From assembly GCA_964363305.1 (NCBI GenBank), contig CAYIHX010000037.1:1-37280 (forward strand): 37,280 nt of DNA. The letters are read 5' to 3'. How positions within the stretch are numbered: position 1 is the stretch's first letter; every line of letters starts with the position of its first letter. Of this stretch, positions 15,074-22,367 are shown one piece after another. The stretch is from CAYIHX01 sp964363305. Lineage in GTDB: Bacteria > Bdellovibrionota > UBA1018. The position numbers and the translations under genes are program-made. The notes under the pieces are model-generated. The model did not search any database. It saw nothing but the letters and a program-made list of their open reading frames with translations, and was not told where the DNA came from.

Positions 15074-15697
15074 CTATTCTTTTTTTCGAACTAACCTCCG
15101 TGCCAACCCCCCAATTACAGGAGAAAACCCGAAATAAATCCAAGGGAGCCAACTCGGCACCCCCCACGGACCCTGTGCCAAGGGCGCATATCCAAAGGCT
15201 CCGACATCACTCAGAAAGCCCTCGACCAGGACCCCTCCGATCGCAGTCAGCCCGGCCTGAAGCAAGCCGGGAGGAGTTCGATCTAGACTCGCCCAAAGAA
15301 AAAGTCCCGCCGAGGCCAGAACGAGATCAGTGACGAGGCCTTGAAGCGGCAAGAATCCACTCCCTAGCCAAGCCGCGATGGCGAACCCCAGGCCTGGCAG
15401 CCACCAACGCAAAGACCGATATCCGGGAAGAACACGGGCGTACCCTTCTCGCAGCCACCGGTCCGTCCACAGATGCATCCAGGCGATGACGACCGTGGCA
15501 CTTCCCATCAATATCGGAACCCAGAAGGGCTGCCCGCTCCGAAACATAAAGGGGTACCCCTCGAACTCCGGATAGATTTCGACTCCGTTGAGGACGTGCA
15601 GACTGTCGCAAAGAGTGCCGATGACCGCGCCCGCACAGAAAAAAAGAACAGCAGCTCGAAACTTACGAACGAGCGTCTTGCGGCCGATCAAAGCCAC
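15074..15697 (-). CDS. Multi-pass membrane protein of unknown function
   Basis: A 207-residue protein with five or six predicted membrane helices, among them AAVLFFCAGAVIGTLCDSL, FWVPILMGSATVVIAW and GLVTDLVLASAGLFLWASL. The C-terminal part has the segment VPSWLPWIYFGFSPVIGGLARRL, slightly reminiscent of INSIG-type membrane proteins, but I do not claim the assignment. The start used is a GTG at 15697, 35 bases inside the preceding kynA gene, which points to co-transcription and translational coupling with it. Confidence 0.7.
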   Translation of the reverse strand: MALIGRKTLVRKFRAAVLFFCAGAVIGTLCDSLHVLNGVEIYPEFEGYPFMFRSGQPFWVPILMGSATVVIAWMHLWTDRWLREGYARVLPGYRSLRWWLPGLGFAIAAWLGSGFLPLQGLVTDLVLASAGLFLWASLDRTPPGLLQAGLTAIGGVLVEGFLSDVGAFGYAPLAQGPWGVPSWLPWIYFGFSPVIGGLARRLVRKKE

Positions 15698-16475
15698 CTC
15701 CGCTCTTGCTGAGTTCCGAACGGACGTCCCAAAGAATTTGAAACGCCTTCTTTCCCGTCGTCGACTTCAAGTACTCGACTCCTGAGGAGCCACCCGTTCC
15801 ACGCTTAAACCCGATCACTCGCTCCACGACACGCACGTGATGCTCCCGCCACAAACCCAGATATTGATCGAAATCAACCAACGATTCGCACAGAAGATAG
15901 AGAGGCAAATGAAAAGACGGTTCCTGATAAACCGACTTTAACGCGGCCAATGTCGCGCCCTCGAACGCCAGTTTTTTCATCAGACCGTCAAACACGTCAA
16001 TCAGGCTGGGCTCTTCATAGCGACGCTTCAGGGTCTCCAGCATCTCCGGGCGGTTTTTGAAGTACCCGAAATAGCGCTCATCCTTCAGGCCGCACAGAAA
16101 CTCAACCTCACGAAACTGTAGACTCTGAAAACCGCTGGCAGGCATGAGGCGGTCGCGGAATTCGAGAAAATCCACCGGCGCCATCGTCTCGAGTATGTGA
16201 ATCTGCTGAACTAACACACGCAGAATCTCCACAATACGCTTCACGAAGTGGTGCGCTCTGAGCGGGTCTCCGGCCACCATCGCCGCCATCGTTGAGTCGA
16301 TCTCATGAAGAATCAATTTAAACCAGAGTTCGTAGGCCTGATGAATGATGATGAAAAGCATCTCGTCATGATGAGCAGGCTCTGATTGCGGCTGCTGAAG
16401 GGCTAACAGCTCTGGTACCTTCAGATAGGAATTATAGGTGAGGTCTGACCCCGAATAGACACTCGGTTCATTCAT
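15663..16475 (-). CDS. kynA: Tryptophan 2,3-dioxygenase
   Basis: Heme enzyme that opens the indole ring of tryptophan to give N-formylkynurenine, the first step of the kynurenine pathway. The 270-residue protein has the family pattern: LTYNSYLKVPELLALQ, HHDEMLFIIIHQAYELWFK (substrate- and heme-contact histidine region), the ETM..DFLEFRD.L.PASGFQS segment, and WREHHVRVVERVIGFKRGTGGSSG containing the axial heme histidine. The start ATG overlaps the murI stop by 4 bases. No other kynurenine-pathway gene is in the window. Confidence 0.95.
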   Translation of the reverse strand: MNEPSVYSGSDLTYNSYLKVPELLALQQPQSEPAHHDEMLFIIIHQAYELWFKLILHEIDSTMAAMVAGDPLRAHHFVKRIVEILRVLVQQIHILETMAPVDFLEFRDRLMPASGFQSLQFREVEFLCGLKDERYFGYFKNRPEMLETLKRRYEEPSLIDVFDGLMKKLAFEGATLAALKSVYQEPSFHLPLYLLCESLVDFDQYLGLWREHHVRVVERVIGFKRGTGGSSGVEYLKSTTGKKAFQILWDVRSELSKSGGGFDRPQDARS

Positions 16476-17353
16476 ATATTCTGACCTGCCTGTCGCTCGA
16501 CCCCTTGAATCGTTCGTTGCGCAAATTCAGGAACCGCATCTGAATCCGTAAAATGCCATTCAACGAGCCCCCCCCCACTATCATGGGACCTCGGACCCAC
16601 GAGTTTCTGAAAATTTTGCCACAAACTACCTCGCGCAATGGACGAGGCCACCGCCTGGGCGGAGTTAATCACGCGCCAGCCCGGCAACGCGCTCTCCACC
16701 GCAGAATGAATCCATGGATAATGAGTGCACCCCAGGAGGCAAACCCCGGGCATCCGCGCACGCGCATACCCGTCGACATACTCCTTCAATGTCGCATGAA
16801 GCACCGGGTGGTCCACCCAGCCCTCCTCAATCATCGGAACCAGCAGCGGACAGGCCTGCTCCATGATCGGGTAGGGTCGTTCCGCCAGGCTGATGGAGGA
16901 CTCAAGAATCTCCCGCAGCAGCTTCCCGTATATCCCGGCTCGAACCGTTGCCGTGGTGGCCAGCACCAGTACCGGCGCCAACTCAGAGCGACTCCTGGGC
17001 TGGCCTTGAATGGGTTTCCCATTGCGCAAGGAAAAAAGCCCCTCGAGCACCGCTTCGACACCCGACTCGACCACCCCCATAACGGGGGTATTCCCCATCG
17101 CGGCCCGAATCTGCGGCAGCGCCAAACTCGAGGCCGTGTTGCACGCAACGATGAGGGCGTCGACCTTCCAGTCCTTGAACCGGGCGGCGCAGGCCTCACT
17201 GAGTCGCACCACCTGGGCGGCGCTCTTCGTGCCGTAGGGCACGTTCGCAGTGTCTCCCAGGTAAACGAAGGTCGCGCCCTTCAACCGGCGGCGAAGCTCA
17301 GTCAACACCGTGATCCCGCCCACTCCAGAGTCATAAACCCCAAAACGCATCAT
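16472..17353 (-). CDS. murI: Glutamate racemase
   Basis: Converts L-glutamate to the D-glutamate needed for peptidoglycan. The 293-residue protein shows the DSGVGG motif at the start, YLGDTANVPYG, the first catalytic cysteine in VACNTASS and the second in LLGCTHYPW. The ATG at 17353 is chosen because the promoter at 17361-17389 predicts transcription from 17354; a next ATG follows directly at 17350. An insertion of about 10 residues (NGKPIQGQPRSRSE) sits before the VLVLATTATV strand. It is the first gene of an operon with kynA and a membrane protein, an unusual pairing. Confidence 0.95.
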   Translation of the reverse strand: MMRFGVYDSGVGGITVLTELRRRLKGATFVYLGDTANVPYGTKSAAQVVRLSEACAARFKDWKVDALIVACNTASSLALPQIRAAMGNTPVMGVVESGVEAVLEGLFSLRNGKPIQGQPRSRSELAPVLVLATTATVRAGIYGKLLREILESSISLAERPYPIMEQACPLLVPMIEEGWVDHPVLHATLKEYVDGYARARMPGVCLLGCTHYPWIHSAVESALPGWRVINSAQAVASSIARGSLWQNFQKLVGPRSHDSGGGLVEWHFTDSDAVPEFAQRTIQGVERQAGQNI

Positions 17354-17360
17354 ACGTTCA

Positions 17361-17389
17361 GGAATACCGGGCCAGGGGCTACGAAGCAA
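17361..17389 (-). promoter_or_regulatory. Promoter of the murI-kynA operon
   Basis: On the minus strand TTGCTT (17389-17384), 17 bases, TATTCC (17366-17361). The predicted start is 17354, one base before the murI ATG, with no ribosome-binding site. The boxes are only moderate matches. Confidence 0.45.
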
Positions 17390-17421
17390 CCTGCAAGGCT
17401 ACCTCGTCACCCCAGGGGATC

Positions 17422-17742
17422 CTACTTTTCCACGGGGTAGCCAGCGGCTTCCCAGTCAGGCATTCCGGAACCCACCACACAAACCAGATTTTTCACGCCC
17501 AGTCGCTCGAGTTCCTGCACGGCCATCTGAACCCGACCACCCGAGCGACAATGAACATAAACCGTCTCATACTTCATGAGCTCCGGGGCATACTGCGCCA
17601 CACTGTCATGAGGGATGTTCCGGCTTCCGGGAATATGCCCCTCCCGATACTCTCCCGGCGCCCGCACATCGAGAACCAGTTCGCTCTTAGTGAGTTGATC
17701 CACATGCTTCTTCAGCTCTAACATCGAAATCCGACCTTTCAT
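17422..17742 (-). CDS. Rhodanese-like sulfurtransferase
   Basis: A single rhodanese domain of 106 residues with LDVRAPGEYREGHIPGS and the active-site loop HCRSGGR, whose cysteine carries the persulfide. It probably transfers sulfane sulfur between thiols. It is the last gene of the ArsR-type/MBL/rhodanese operon, 10 bases after the dioxygenase stop, with AAGGAG five to six bases before the ATG. The combination points to sulfide or persulfide detoxification. Confidence 0.93.
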   Translation of the reverse strand: MKGRISMLELKKHVDQLTKSELVLDVRAPGEYREGHIPGSRNIPHDSVAQYAPELMKYETVYVHCRSGGRVQMAVQELERLGVKNLVCVVGSGMPDWEAAGYPVEK

Positions 17743-17752
17743 TACATTCTCC

Positions 17753-18481
17753 TTATTTAAAATTTTCGAACAGACTTTCCTTCAAACTCTTCGGCGCCGG
17801 CCCGTTGTATTCCCCCGCCTCTCGAACAAACGTATCCCGATCCTGTGACAACGAAGGGCTGATCTGCAACTGCGTTTTCCAGCTTGTCGCACGCCCCCCT
17901 TTCGAATCATGCCCCGGTAAAATGATATGTTCCGGAGTGAGCCGCGCACGCAATTTCTGGATGCTCTCGTAATGTGCCTCTGGATCTCCGCCGGGCAAAT
18001 CATCCCTTCCCGTATCGCCATGCATGAGATGGTCGCCGGTCAGAACGAACGGGCCCCACACGACGGTCAAACTGTCAGGGGTATGTCCGGGGGTCGTCCA
18101 AATCTGAAGCGGCGCCGCCGCGCTCGGCAGGTGGGTATCCTGGCTCACTCGCAGGTGTATCCGGCGACTCGGACTGCGCTCGTGCTGCAACAACGGCGCC
18201 CCCACCTCTGCTGCAAGGAGCGCCGCGGCCGAGACGTGATCGGCATGGGTGTGGGTATCGATCACGGCGAGAAAACGATAACCCTGCAGCTTCTTCGCCT
18301 CCTCAAAAAGAACGGAGAGATCCTCCCTCGTCGGATCCACGAACACCGCCTCCTTTGCCTCACGATGAAACGCCAGGTACGTGATGTTGTCGTCGTTCAC
18401 GATTGCGCGCAAATCCCAACCCGGAGGCATCTTGCTTTCGTCCGCCACCACTTCAGAAAAGTTCTTCACCTGGGTTGTCAT
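17753..18481 (-). CDS. MBL-fold persulfide dioxygenase-like protein (ETHE1 type)
   Basis: A 242-residue metallo-beta-lactamase-fold protein. It has the metal motif THTHADHVS, the PGHTPDSL histidine, the GDHLMHGDTGRDD loop and LPGHDSKG, the pattern of ETHE1-like dioxygenases that oxidise glutathione persulfide to sulfite. A short N-terminal extension of about 25 residues precedes the first strand. Its start overlaps the regulator gene by 4 bases, and a rhodanese follows. Family plus neighbours support persulfide oxidation; other MBL hydrolase roles cannot be excluded. Confidence 0.85.
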   Translation of the reverse strand: MTTQVKNFSEVVADESKMPPGWDLRAIVNDDNITYLAFHREAKEAVFVDPTREDLSVLFEEAKKLQGYRFLAVIDTHTHADHVSAAALLAAEVGAPLLQHERSPSRRIHLRVSQDTHLPSAAAPLQIWTTPGHTPDSLTVVWGPFVLTGDHLMHGDTGRDDLPGGDPEAHYESIQKLRARLTPEHIILPGHDSKGGRATSWKTQLQISPSLSQDRDTFVREAGEYNGPAPKSLKESLFENFK

Positions 18482-18789
18482 CTGTCCCGCCCTCCATCAC
18501 AAAAAATATTTTTCAGTTGTCGTATCAACTTTTTTACCTCCGGACGGGCAATTCGATAGCTCACGGACTGCCCGACTCTCTTTGCCGTAACCAATCCCTC
18601 TGCCCGCATCCTCGCCAAAAACTGTGAAATTTGCGATTGCGAGACCCCACACGAGTCCACCAACTGCGTCACGGTGCGCTCACCTTCGGTCAATAGGCAA
18701 AGGAGCCTCAGGCGATCCGGGTGGCCCAAGGCCTTCAAGACCTGACTGATCTCCTTGGTCTTGTCCATCAAGCTGTCCACAGTGTTCAT
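18478..18789 (-). CDS. ArsR-family repressor, BigR/SqrR-like persulfide sensor
   Basis: A 103-residue winged-helix repressor: LGHPDRLRLLCLLTEGE, recognition region CGVSQSQISQFLARM and wing VTAKRVGQSVSYRI. It has three cysteines, C31, C47 and C97. C31 and C97 are 66 residues apart, the same separation as the redox pair in BigR (C42/C108) and SqrR (C41/C107), and C31 sits in the matching LRLLC position. In those proteins persulfide links the two cysteines and releases DNA. The gene heads an operon with a persulfide-dioxygenase-like protein and a rhodanese, which fits this role. An AT-rich dyad lies directly upstream. Confidence 0.88.
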   Translation of the reverse strand: MNTVDSLMDKTKEISQVLKALGHPDRLRLLCLLTEGERTVTQLVDSCGVSQSQISQFLARMRAEGLVTAKRVGQSVSYRIARPEVKKLIRQLKNIFCDGGRDR

Positions 18790-18791
18790 AC

Positions 18792-18819
18792 TTATTATGA
18801 TATTATACTTTTATAATAA
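18792..18819 (-). promoter_or_regulatory. AT-rich operator/promoter of the persulfide-response operon
   Basis: Nested dyads TTATTAT (18792-18798) / ATAATAA (18813-18819) and ATTATA (18802-18807) / TATAAT (18812-18817) start 3 bases upstream of the repressor ATG. On the minus strand TATAAT at 18807-18802 is a perfect -10 box. Overlap of -10 box and dyad suggests autorepression; no clear -35 box is seen. Confidence 0.5.
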
Positions 18820-18852
18820 ATAAAGAATTATTTTTGGACAGCTCCCAATCCC

Positions 18853-19479
18853 CTAATCCTCCGACCCCTCACCTTCGACCGTCGCGAGATAGCTCGCGAC
18901 GTTGGTATCGTTGAGCTGGCCAGCGGTCTCCGCCTCAGCGAGTTTCGCCTGAATATTCTGAACCCTCAGATTCAGGACGTCCCCAGCATCCAGCACGATC
19001 GCCGGACTAAACTGAAAGCGAAAATCCAAATCCCGAGTGATCGAGACACCGTTGTACCGAATCGAATAATCAGCACCCGCGCATTTTTCTGGATCATAGT
19101 GCAGCTCAAACTCGATACGACTCAGGGTGAACCCGACCGGTATTTCTAACCGACCCCACGTCTGAGTGACGGCTCCGTTTGAAATGTCGACCTGACCCAG
19201 CACCGCCTCGACCGCGCCGGTAGCGTCTCCACCGACGGCCTCGCCCGCCTCGTTCTTCAGCTTAAGCTTCGTCGAGCAGAACTTGAATTCCGTAACCGGA
19301 GCAGCAGCCCAAGCCGACGCCACCCCAACAAGATTGATGAGGCGCTCGTAAAGAGAGACACCTGTCAAATAGGGCGGGCTTCGCATATCAACATACGGAT
19401 TGCCTGTTCCCGTGCCCCCGCAACCCGGCACCTGAAGCACCATCCCGATCGCCAAAAGCCCTGCCAGTAGTAATCTCAT
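18853..19479 (-). CDS. Lipoprotein, paralogue of the protein encoded at 20363-20992
   Basis: A 208-residue putative lipoprotein: hydrophobic signal MRLLLAGLLAIGMVLQVPGC with the acylated cysteine at residue 20, followed by Gly/Thr-rich GGTGTGNP. From about residue 65 it aligns with the other lipoprotein of this cluster through FKFCSTKLK, WGRLEIPVGFTLSRIEFELH, DPEKCAGADYSIRYNG and DLDFRFQF. Two cysteines are shared between the two, so a disulfide is likely. No known domain is recognised. Its start overlaps the upstream regulator gene by 4 bases, so it is translated in the same operon. Confidence 0.78.
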   Translation of the reverse strand: MRLLLAGLLAIGMVLQVPGCGGTGTGNPYVDMRSPPYLTGVSLYERLINLVGVASAWAAAPVTEFKFCSTKLKLKNEAGEAVGGDATGAVEAVLGQVDISNGAVTQTWGRLEIPVGFTLSRIEFELHYDPEKCAGADYSIRYNGVSITRDLDFRFQFSPAIVLDAGDVLNLRVQNIQAKLAEAETAGQLNDTNVASYLATVEGEGSED

Positions 19480-20363
19480 CCTACTTCTCCTTCATCCTTG
19501 CTGGCACGATTCTGGACCAACCTGAAAAACGCCAGCTCAAGATGATAAATTCGATCAAGCCTACTTTGCCCCTCGACCGAGCCATCGCGTTTCGCCAAAT
19601 TTCTGAATTTCACCAAGGCCTCATCGACGATCTTCCAGGCCTCAGCCATGCCTTGTTCGGTCAGAGCCAAAGTGTATCCTTGCAGTCTTCGCTCATCAAC
19701 GCCCTGAGCCTCGATGGACTCAGCCGCGAGCTTGAGCATCTCCCGATGAAAATGACCCAATGAAAGCCTGTAAATTCCGCCTTCACAATCGATCGATCGA
19801 TCCGGAGGAGAGTACCCTCCAGAGGGCGCCCTTTTCAGATACCCTTGTGTCTCCAAAAACTCGAGCGCTGAACGAATTTCTGGAACGCCGACTTTGAAAT
19901 CCAAGCGCTCCGCGATCCACACAGGATCCGCCTTGAAACCGGGAATCGACGCCATCTCTCGAATCGCCACGTAGTACCACTCGGCAAGATAGCGATGAAC
20001 TTCTGCTTCCTTCGGGTTTTTGGCCCGGTAGCTCGGATATCTCCGCATCGCCGACAGGGCCCGATGCCGGGAATCCTGGTCTGACGCCGTCCCCAGCTCC
20101 ACGAGAGCCCGAAAGAAGGAAGACTCGCTTTCCCTGAGCCGCATGACCGCTGCCAACGCGCGGGCAGAGCCCAATGAGAGACTCCGCCTTCCCGATATCA
20201 CCTGAGGGAGAAATCCGGCGGAGAGACTGGCCCGCCTTGAAAGCTCCCTCATCGAGAAGCCTGACTGGCCCGCCTTCAAAAAGGCGAGCCAGTCTTTCAG
20301 GAAGATTCGGTAGTCATGATAACCAAAGATATCTGGCCTCACGACCGACGACTTCTGGTGCAT
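19476..20363 (-). CDS. TIGR02147-family regulator
   Basis: A 295-residue protein of the TIGR02147 family, recognised by the opening DIFGYHDYRIFLKDW, the helix-turn-helix-like SMRELSRRASLSAGFLPQVISGRRSLSLGSARALAAV, and the later FFRALVELG and EWYYVAIREM segments with a winged-helix-like part (VPEIRSALEFLETQGYLKR) in the middle. The family was defined in Fibrobacter and is common in Bdellovibrio-like bacteria; its role is unproven, though it looks like a transcription factor. The gene lies between two paralogous lipoprotein genes, overlapping the upstream stop by 1 base and the downstream start by 4 bases. Confidence 0.85.
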   Translation of the reverse strand: MHQKSSVVRPDIFGYHDYRIFLKDWLAFLKAGQSGFSMRELSRRASLSAGFLPQVISGRRSLSLGSARALAAVMRLRESESSFFRALVELGTASDQDSRHRALSAMRRYPSYRAKNPKEAEVHRYLAEWYYVAIREMASIPGFKADPVWIAERLDFKVGVPEIRSALEFLETQGYLKRAPSGGYSPPDRSIDCEGGIYRLSLGHFHREMLKLAAESIEAQGVDERRLQGYTLALTEQGMAEAWKIVDEALVKFRNLAKRDGSVEGQSRLDRIYHLELAFFRLVQNRASKDEGEVG

Positions 20364-20992
20364 CAGTCGTTTTCTCCATCTGCATCAGCTTCAATTCCCT
20401 CTGCATAGCTTCCGATGAGCGAGTCACTGAAGGCTCCTGCATCAAAAGCTGAAAGGTAGGCATTGATAATCGGATCAAGCGAGAAGGTCACCGTTTCACC
20501 TGCGGCAAGCGGCTTCGCATTCGCGAACTTGAAAACGAACTCGAGATCCTGAGTCAGCTCATTCCCGTTCAACCGAACAGAATACCGCTGACCGCCGCAA
20601 AGCTCGGGATCCTGATGAATCTCGACCTTGATTCTTTTGATCGTGGTCCCTACCGGGATATCCGCATTACCCCAGACGAGAGAGGAGTCCACCGTTCCGG
20701 CATCGATCAAGCCAAGCTTCACATCGATCAAATCACTTCCTTCATGTTGGATGACGGAGCCATCTTCGGCCTCAACCTTCAGCTTCGTCACACAGAAACT
20801 AAAACCCGAAATCGCCGTGAGGGCCAACGGAGAAAAAAGACCCACAGAGGAGCTTACCTTCGCCGCGGCAGCCGCTCCATAGGGTTTGCTTTGAAGCGTA
20901 ACTGGCCCTACGGCAGCGGCACCTAAACATCCGGCCGAGAAAACCGAAAGACTCATGAAACCCAACAAACGAACTGCATTTCCCGTCTTCAT
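20363..20992 (-). CDS. Lipoprotein, first gene of the TIGR02147 cassette
   Basis: A 209-residue putative lipoprotein with signal MKTGNAVRLLGFMSLSVFSAGC (likely acylated Cys22). The mature part aligns with the protein encoded at 18853-19479: FSFCVTKLKVEAEDG, WGNADIPVGTTIKRIKVEIH, DPELCGGQRYSVRLNG and DLEFVFKF, then LAAGETVTFSL. The C-terminus is acidic (EADADGEND), as in the paralogue (EGEGSED). No known domain is recognised. AGGAA precedes the ATG, and a good promoter (21035-21063) starts the operon. Confidence 0.78.
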   Translation of the reverse strand: MKTGNAVRLLGFMSLSVFSAGCLGAAAVGPVTLQSKPYGAAAAAKVSSSVGLFSPLALTAISGFSFCVTKLKVEAEDGSVIQHEGSDLIDVKLGLIDAGTVDSSLVWGNADIPVGTTIKRIKVEIHQDPELCGGQRYSVRLNGNELTQDLEFVFKFANAKPLAAGETVTFSLDPIINAYLSAFDAGAFSDSLIGSYAEGIEADADGEND

Positions 20993-21034
20993 AACTTCCT
21001 TTCGAACCGGCCGAAATAGCCGACCACTTTAGTC

Positions 21035-21063
21035 AGTATCGCAGGACTTTCGCAGGTAGTCAA
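21035..21063 (-). promoter_or_regulatory. Promoter of the lipoprotein/TIGR02147 operon
   Basis: On the minus strand TTGACT (21063-21058), 17 bases, GATACT (21040-21035). The predicted start, near 21028, leaves a 36-base leader with an AGGAA ribosome-binding site. Confidence 0.65.
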
Positions 21064-21070
21064 TCCATTT

Positions 21071-21086
21071 GATTACCTATGTAATC
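21071..21086. promoter_or_regulatory. Dyad upstream of the -35 box, possible operator
   Basis: GATTAC (21071-21076) and GTAATC (21081-21086) form a perfect 6-bp dyad around CTAT, 8 bases upstream of the -35 box of the TIGR02147 operon. It lies in an AT-rich block (about 21064-21170) much lower in GC than its surroundings and shared with the divergent gene at 21172. Confidence 0.4.
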
Positions 21087-21136
21087 ACTTATATAATATG
21101 TATAAATAAATCTATATTATTTCAAATAGTTACACA

Positions 21137-21166
21137 TTGATATGATTACTTAATCTAAGTTAAAAT
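21137..21166 (+). promoter_or_regulatory. Promoter of the TfoX-N-like gene
   Basis: TTGATA (21137-21142), 18 bases, TAAAAT (21161-21166). The predicted start is about 21173, on the ATG at 21172, and no ribosome-binding site precedes it. Confidence 0.55.
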
Positions 21167-21171
21167 AAAAA

Positions 21172-21690
21172 ATGACGATATTTAGATTCCCGAGACGACC
21201 TCCTTTAGGTCTGGACGCCACCCCCTTTTTCGCGCCATCCTGGCCACACGCCATGCTCGACCTCGATCTGAAAACGCAACGGGCCCTGGACGCCTTCAGC
21301 CAAAGCCACTGGATTGAACCCCTCCTGAAGAGGCCCGAACTCACCGCCAAACGAATGTTCGGCGGTCTTGCGATCTACCTGGGGGAGACCCTGGTGATCG
21401 TCCTGATGGAGAGCGGCGAAGACAACCGAACATGGAAGGGCGTAAACTTCGGATTCGGCATCTGGAACGGCATTCTCATCCCCACGTCACGCGAACATCA
21501 CCGGACTATTCTTCGCGACTTTCCGGGCCTCATTCCACACCCTGTTCTCGCGAAATGGCTATACCTGCCGATGAGCCACGATCACTACGAATCATACACG
21601 CCAAAGATCGTTCGCTTCATCGCCAAAGGCGATGAACGCTTCGGGGTCCTGGGCGGCACAAGAAACAGGAAGACGGGCGTCAGGCACTGA
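21172..21690 (+). CDS. TfoX N-terminal-domain-like protein
   Basis: A 172-residue cytoplasmic protein. The segment RPELTAKRMFGGLAIYLG (about residues 55-72) followed by a hydrophobic strand resembles the start of TfoX_N domains (the RMFGG motif). The rest (NFGFGIWNGILIPTSREH, LAKWLYLPMSHDHYESYTPKIV) I cannot assign. The ATG at 21172 is supported by the promoter placement; an internal ATG at 21253 (MLDLDLKTQRALDAF) would start nearer to the conserved part. TfoX domains are linked to competence regulation and related roles, but the evidence here is a short motif. Confidence 0.6.
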   Translation: MTIFRFPRRPPLGLDATPFFAPSWPHAMLDLDLKTQRALDAFSQSHWIEPLLKRPELTAKRMFGGLAIYLGETLVIVLMESGEDNRTWKGVNFGFGIWNGILIPTSREHHRTILRDFPGLIPHPVLAKWLYLPMSHDHYESYTPKIVRFIAKGDERFGVLGGTRNRKTGVRH

Positions 21691-21710
21691 TTTATGCTAA
21701 TTCCCAAGCC

Positions 21711-22154
21711 ATGAATGCGCCGTTCTTCGTCGATACCGAAGTCATTCTATTGAACTGTGACGGTGTCTGGCTCTCCGACGGGATCGAGATCTCGCATGAG
21801 CCCACGCGCCAACTCTTTGCGAAGAGTCTACAGCGCACGCCTGAAGGCTGGCTCCTGAAGGTCGGCCGAGAATCGAAACGCATCGAGGTTGAAGACACGG
21901 CCTATTTCGTCGCGGGCATCGATGGAGACCCCAGTGGGGGATACCAGCTACGACTGAGTGATGAGACCCACGAGCCCCTCGCTCCATCGAGCCTGAGTTA
22001 CCGTCCAGGGCGCCTCGTCGCCCGCCTGAAACGCGGAGAGGAAGCGAAGTTTCTCAGAACGCCCTATTTCGAACTCTTGAAACATCTCGAGGAAGACTCG
22101 AAGAATTACTTCCTCCGTGTTCAGGGAGTGCGAGTCCCCCTCGCCTCAAAATAA
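21711..22154 (+). CDS. DUF1285-like protein
   Basis: A 147-residue protein that resembles the DUF1285 family: CDGVWLSDGIEISHEPTRQLFAKSLQR, then GWLLKVGRESKRIEVEDTAYFV, the paired beta-strand layout of that family. The function of the family is unknown. It begins 20 bases after the preceding stop. No ribosome-binding site is visible; GCTAAT (21696-21701) is at the distance of a -10 box that would give a very short leader. The following 22155-22289 holds only a GGTGCCA/TGGCACC dyad (22182-22214) and no gene. Confidence 0.65.
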   Translation: MNAPFFVDTEVILLNCDGVWLSDGIEISHEPTRQLFAKSLQRTPEGWLLKVGRESKRIEVEDTAYFVAGIDGDPSGGYQLRLSDETHEPLAPSSLSYRPGRLVARLKRGEEAKFLRTPYFELLKHLEEDSKNYFLRVQGVRVPLASK

Positions 22155-22289
22155 TCGCAGGTGCGGCTTTTCACCCCCGATGGTGCCAGCTTGTCTCCAA
22201 AAATTTTTGGCACCACCCCAGAGGATCTCTCATTCCATGAGAAGCGCCTGAATATCAGCGTCTTGATGCAATGCATAATCTTTCTTGCG

Positions 22290-22306
22290 TTGGCATCAAG
22301 TTTGCT
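22290..22306 (+). promoter_or_regulatory. Sigma-54-like promoter
   Basis: TTGGCATCAAGTTTGCT fits the -24/-12 pattern: GG (22292-22293) and GC (22304-22305) are separated by exactly 10 bases and the TTGC[A/T] box is complete. Two positions differ from TGGCACG. The predicted start near 22317 leaves about 50 bases of leader before the collagen-like gene. No enhancer-binding activator gene is in the window. Confidence 0.45.
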
Positions 22307-22367
22307 CTAGGTCCCAGCAACAACGGCATGGAAACAGGCCACCCACTTTTGAGAGGAGTGATTGAAA

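Noticed and set aside
22182..22214. GGTGCCA/TGGCACC dyad as a terminator after the DUF1285-like gene
   Set aside because: The loop is 19 bases and no T run follows the stem on the plus strand.
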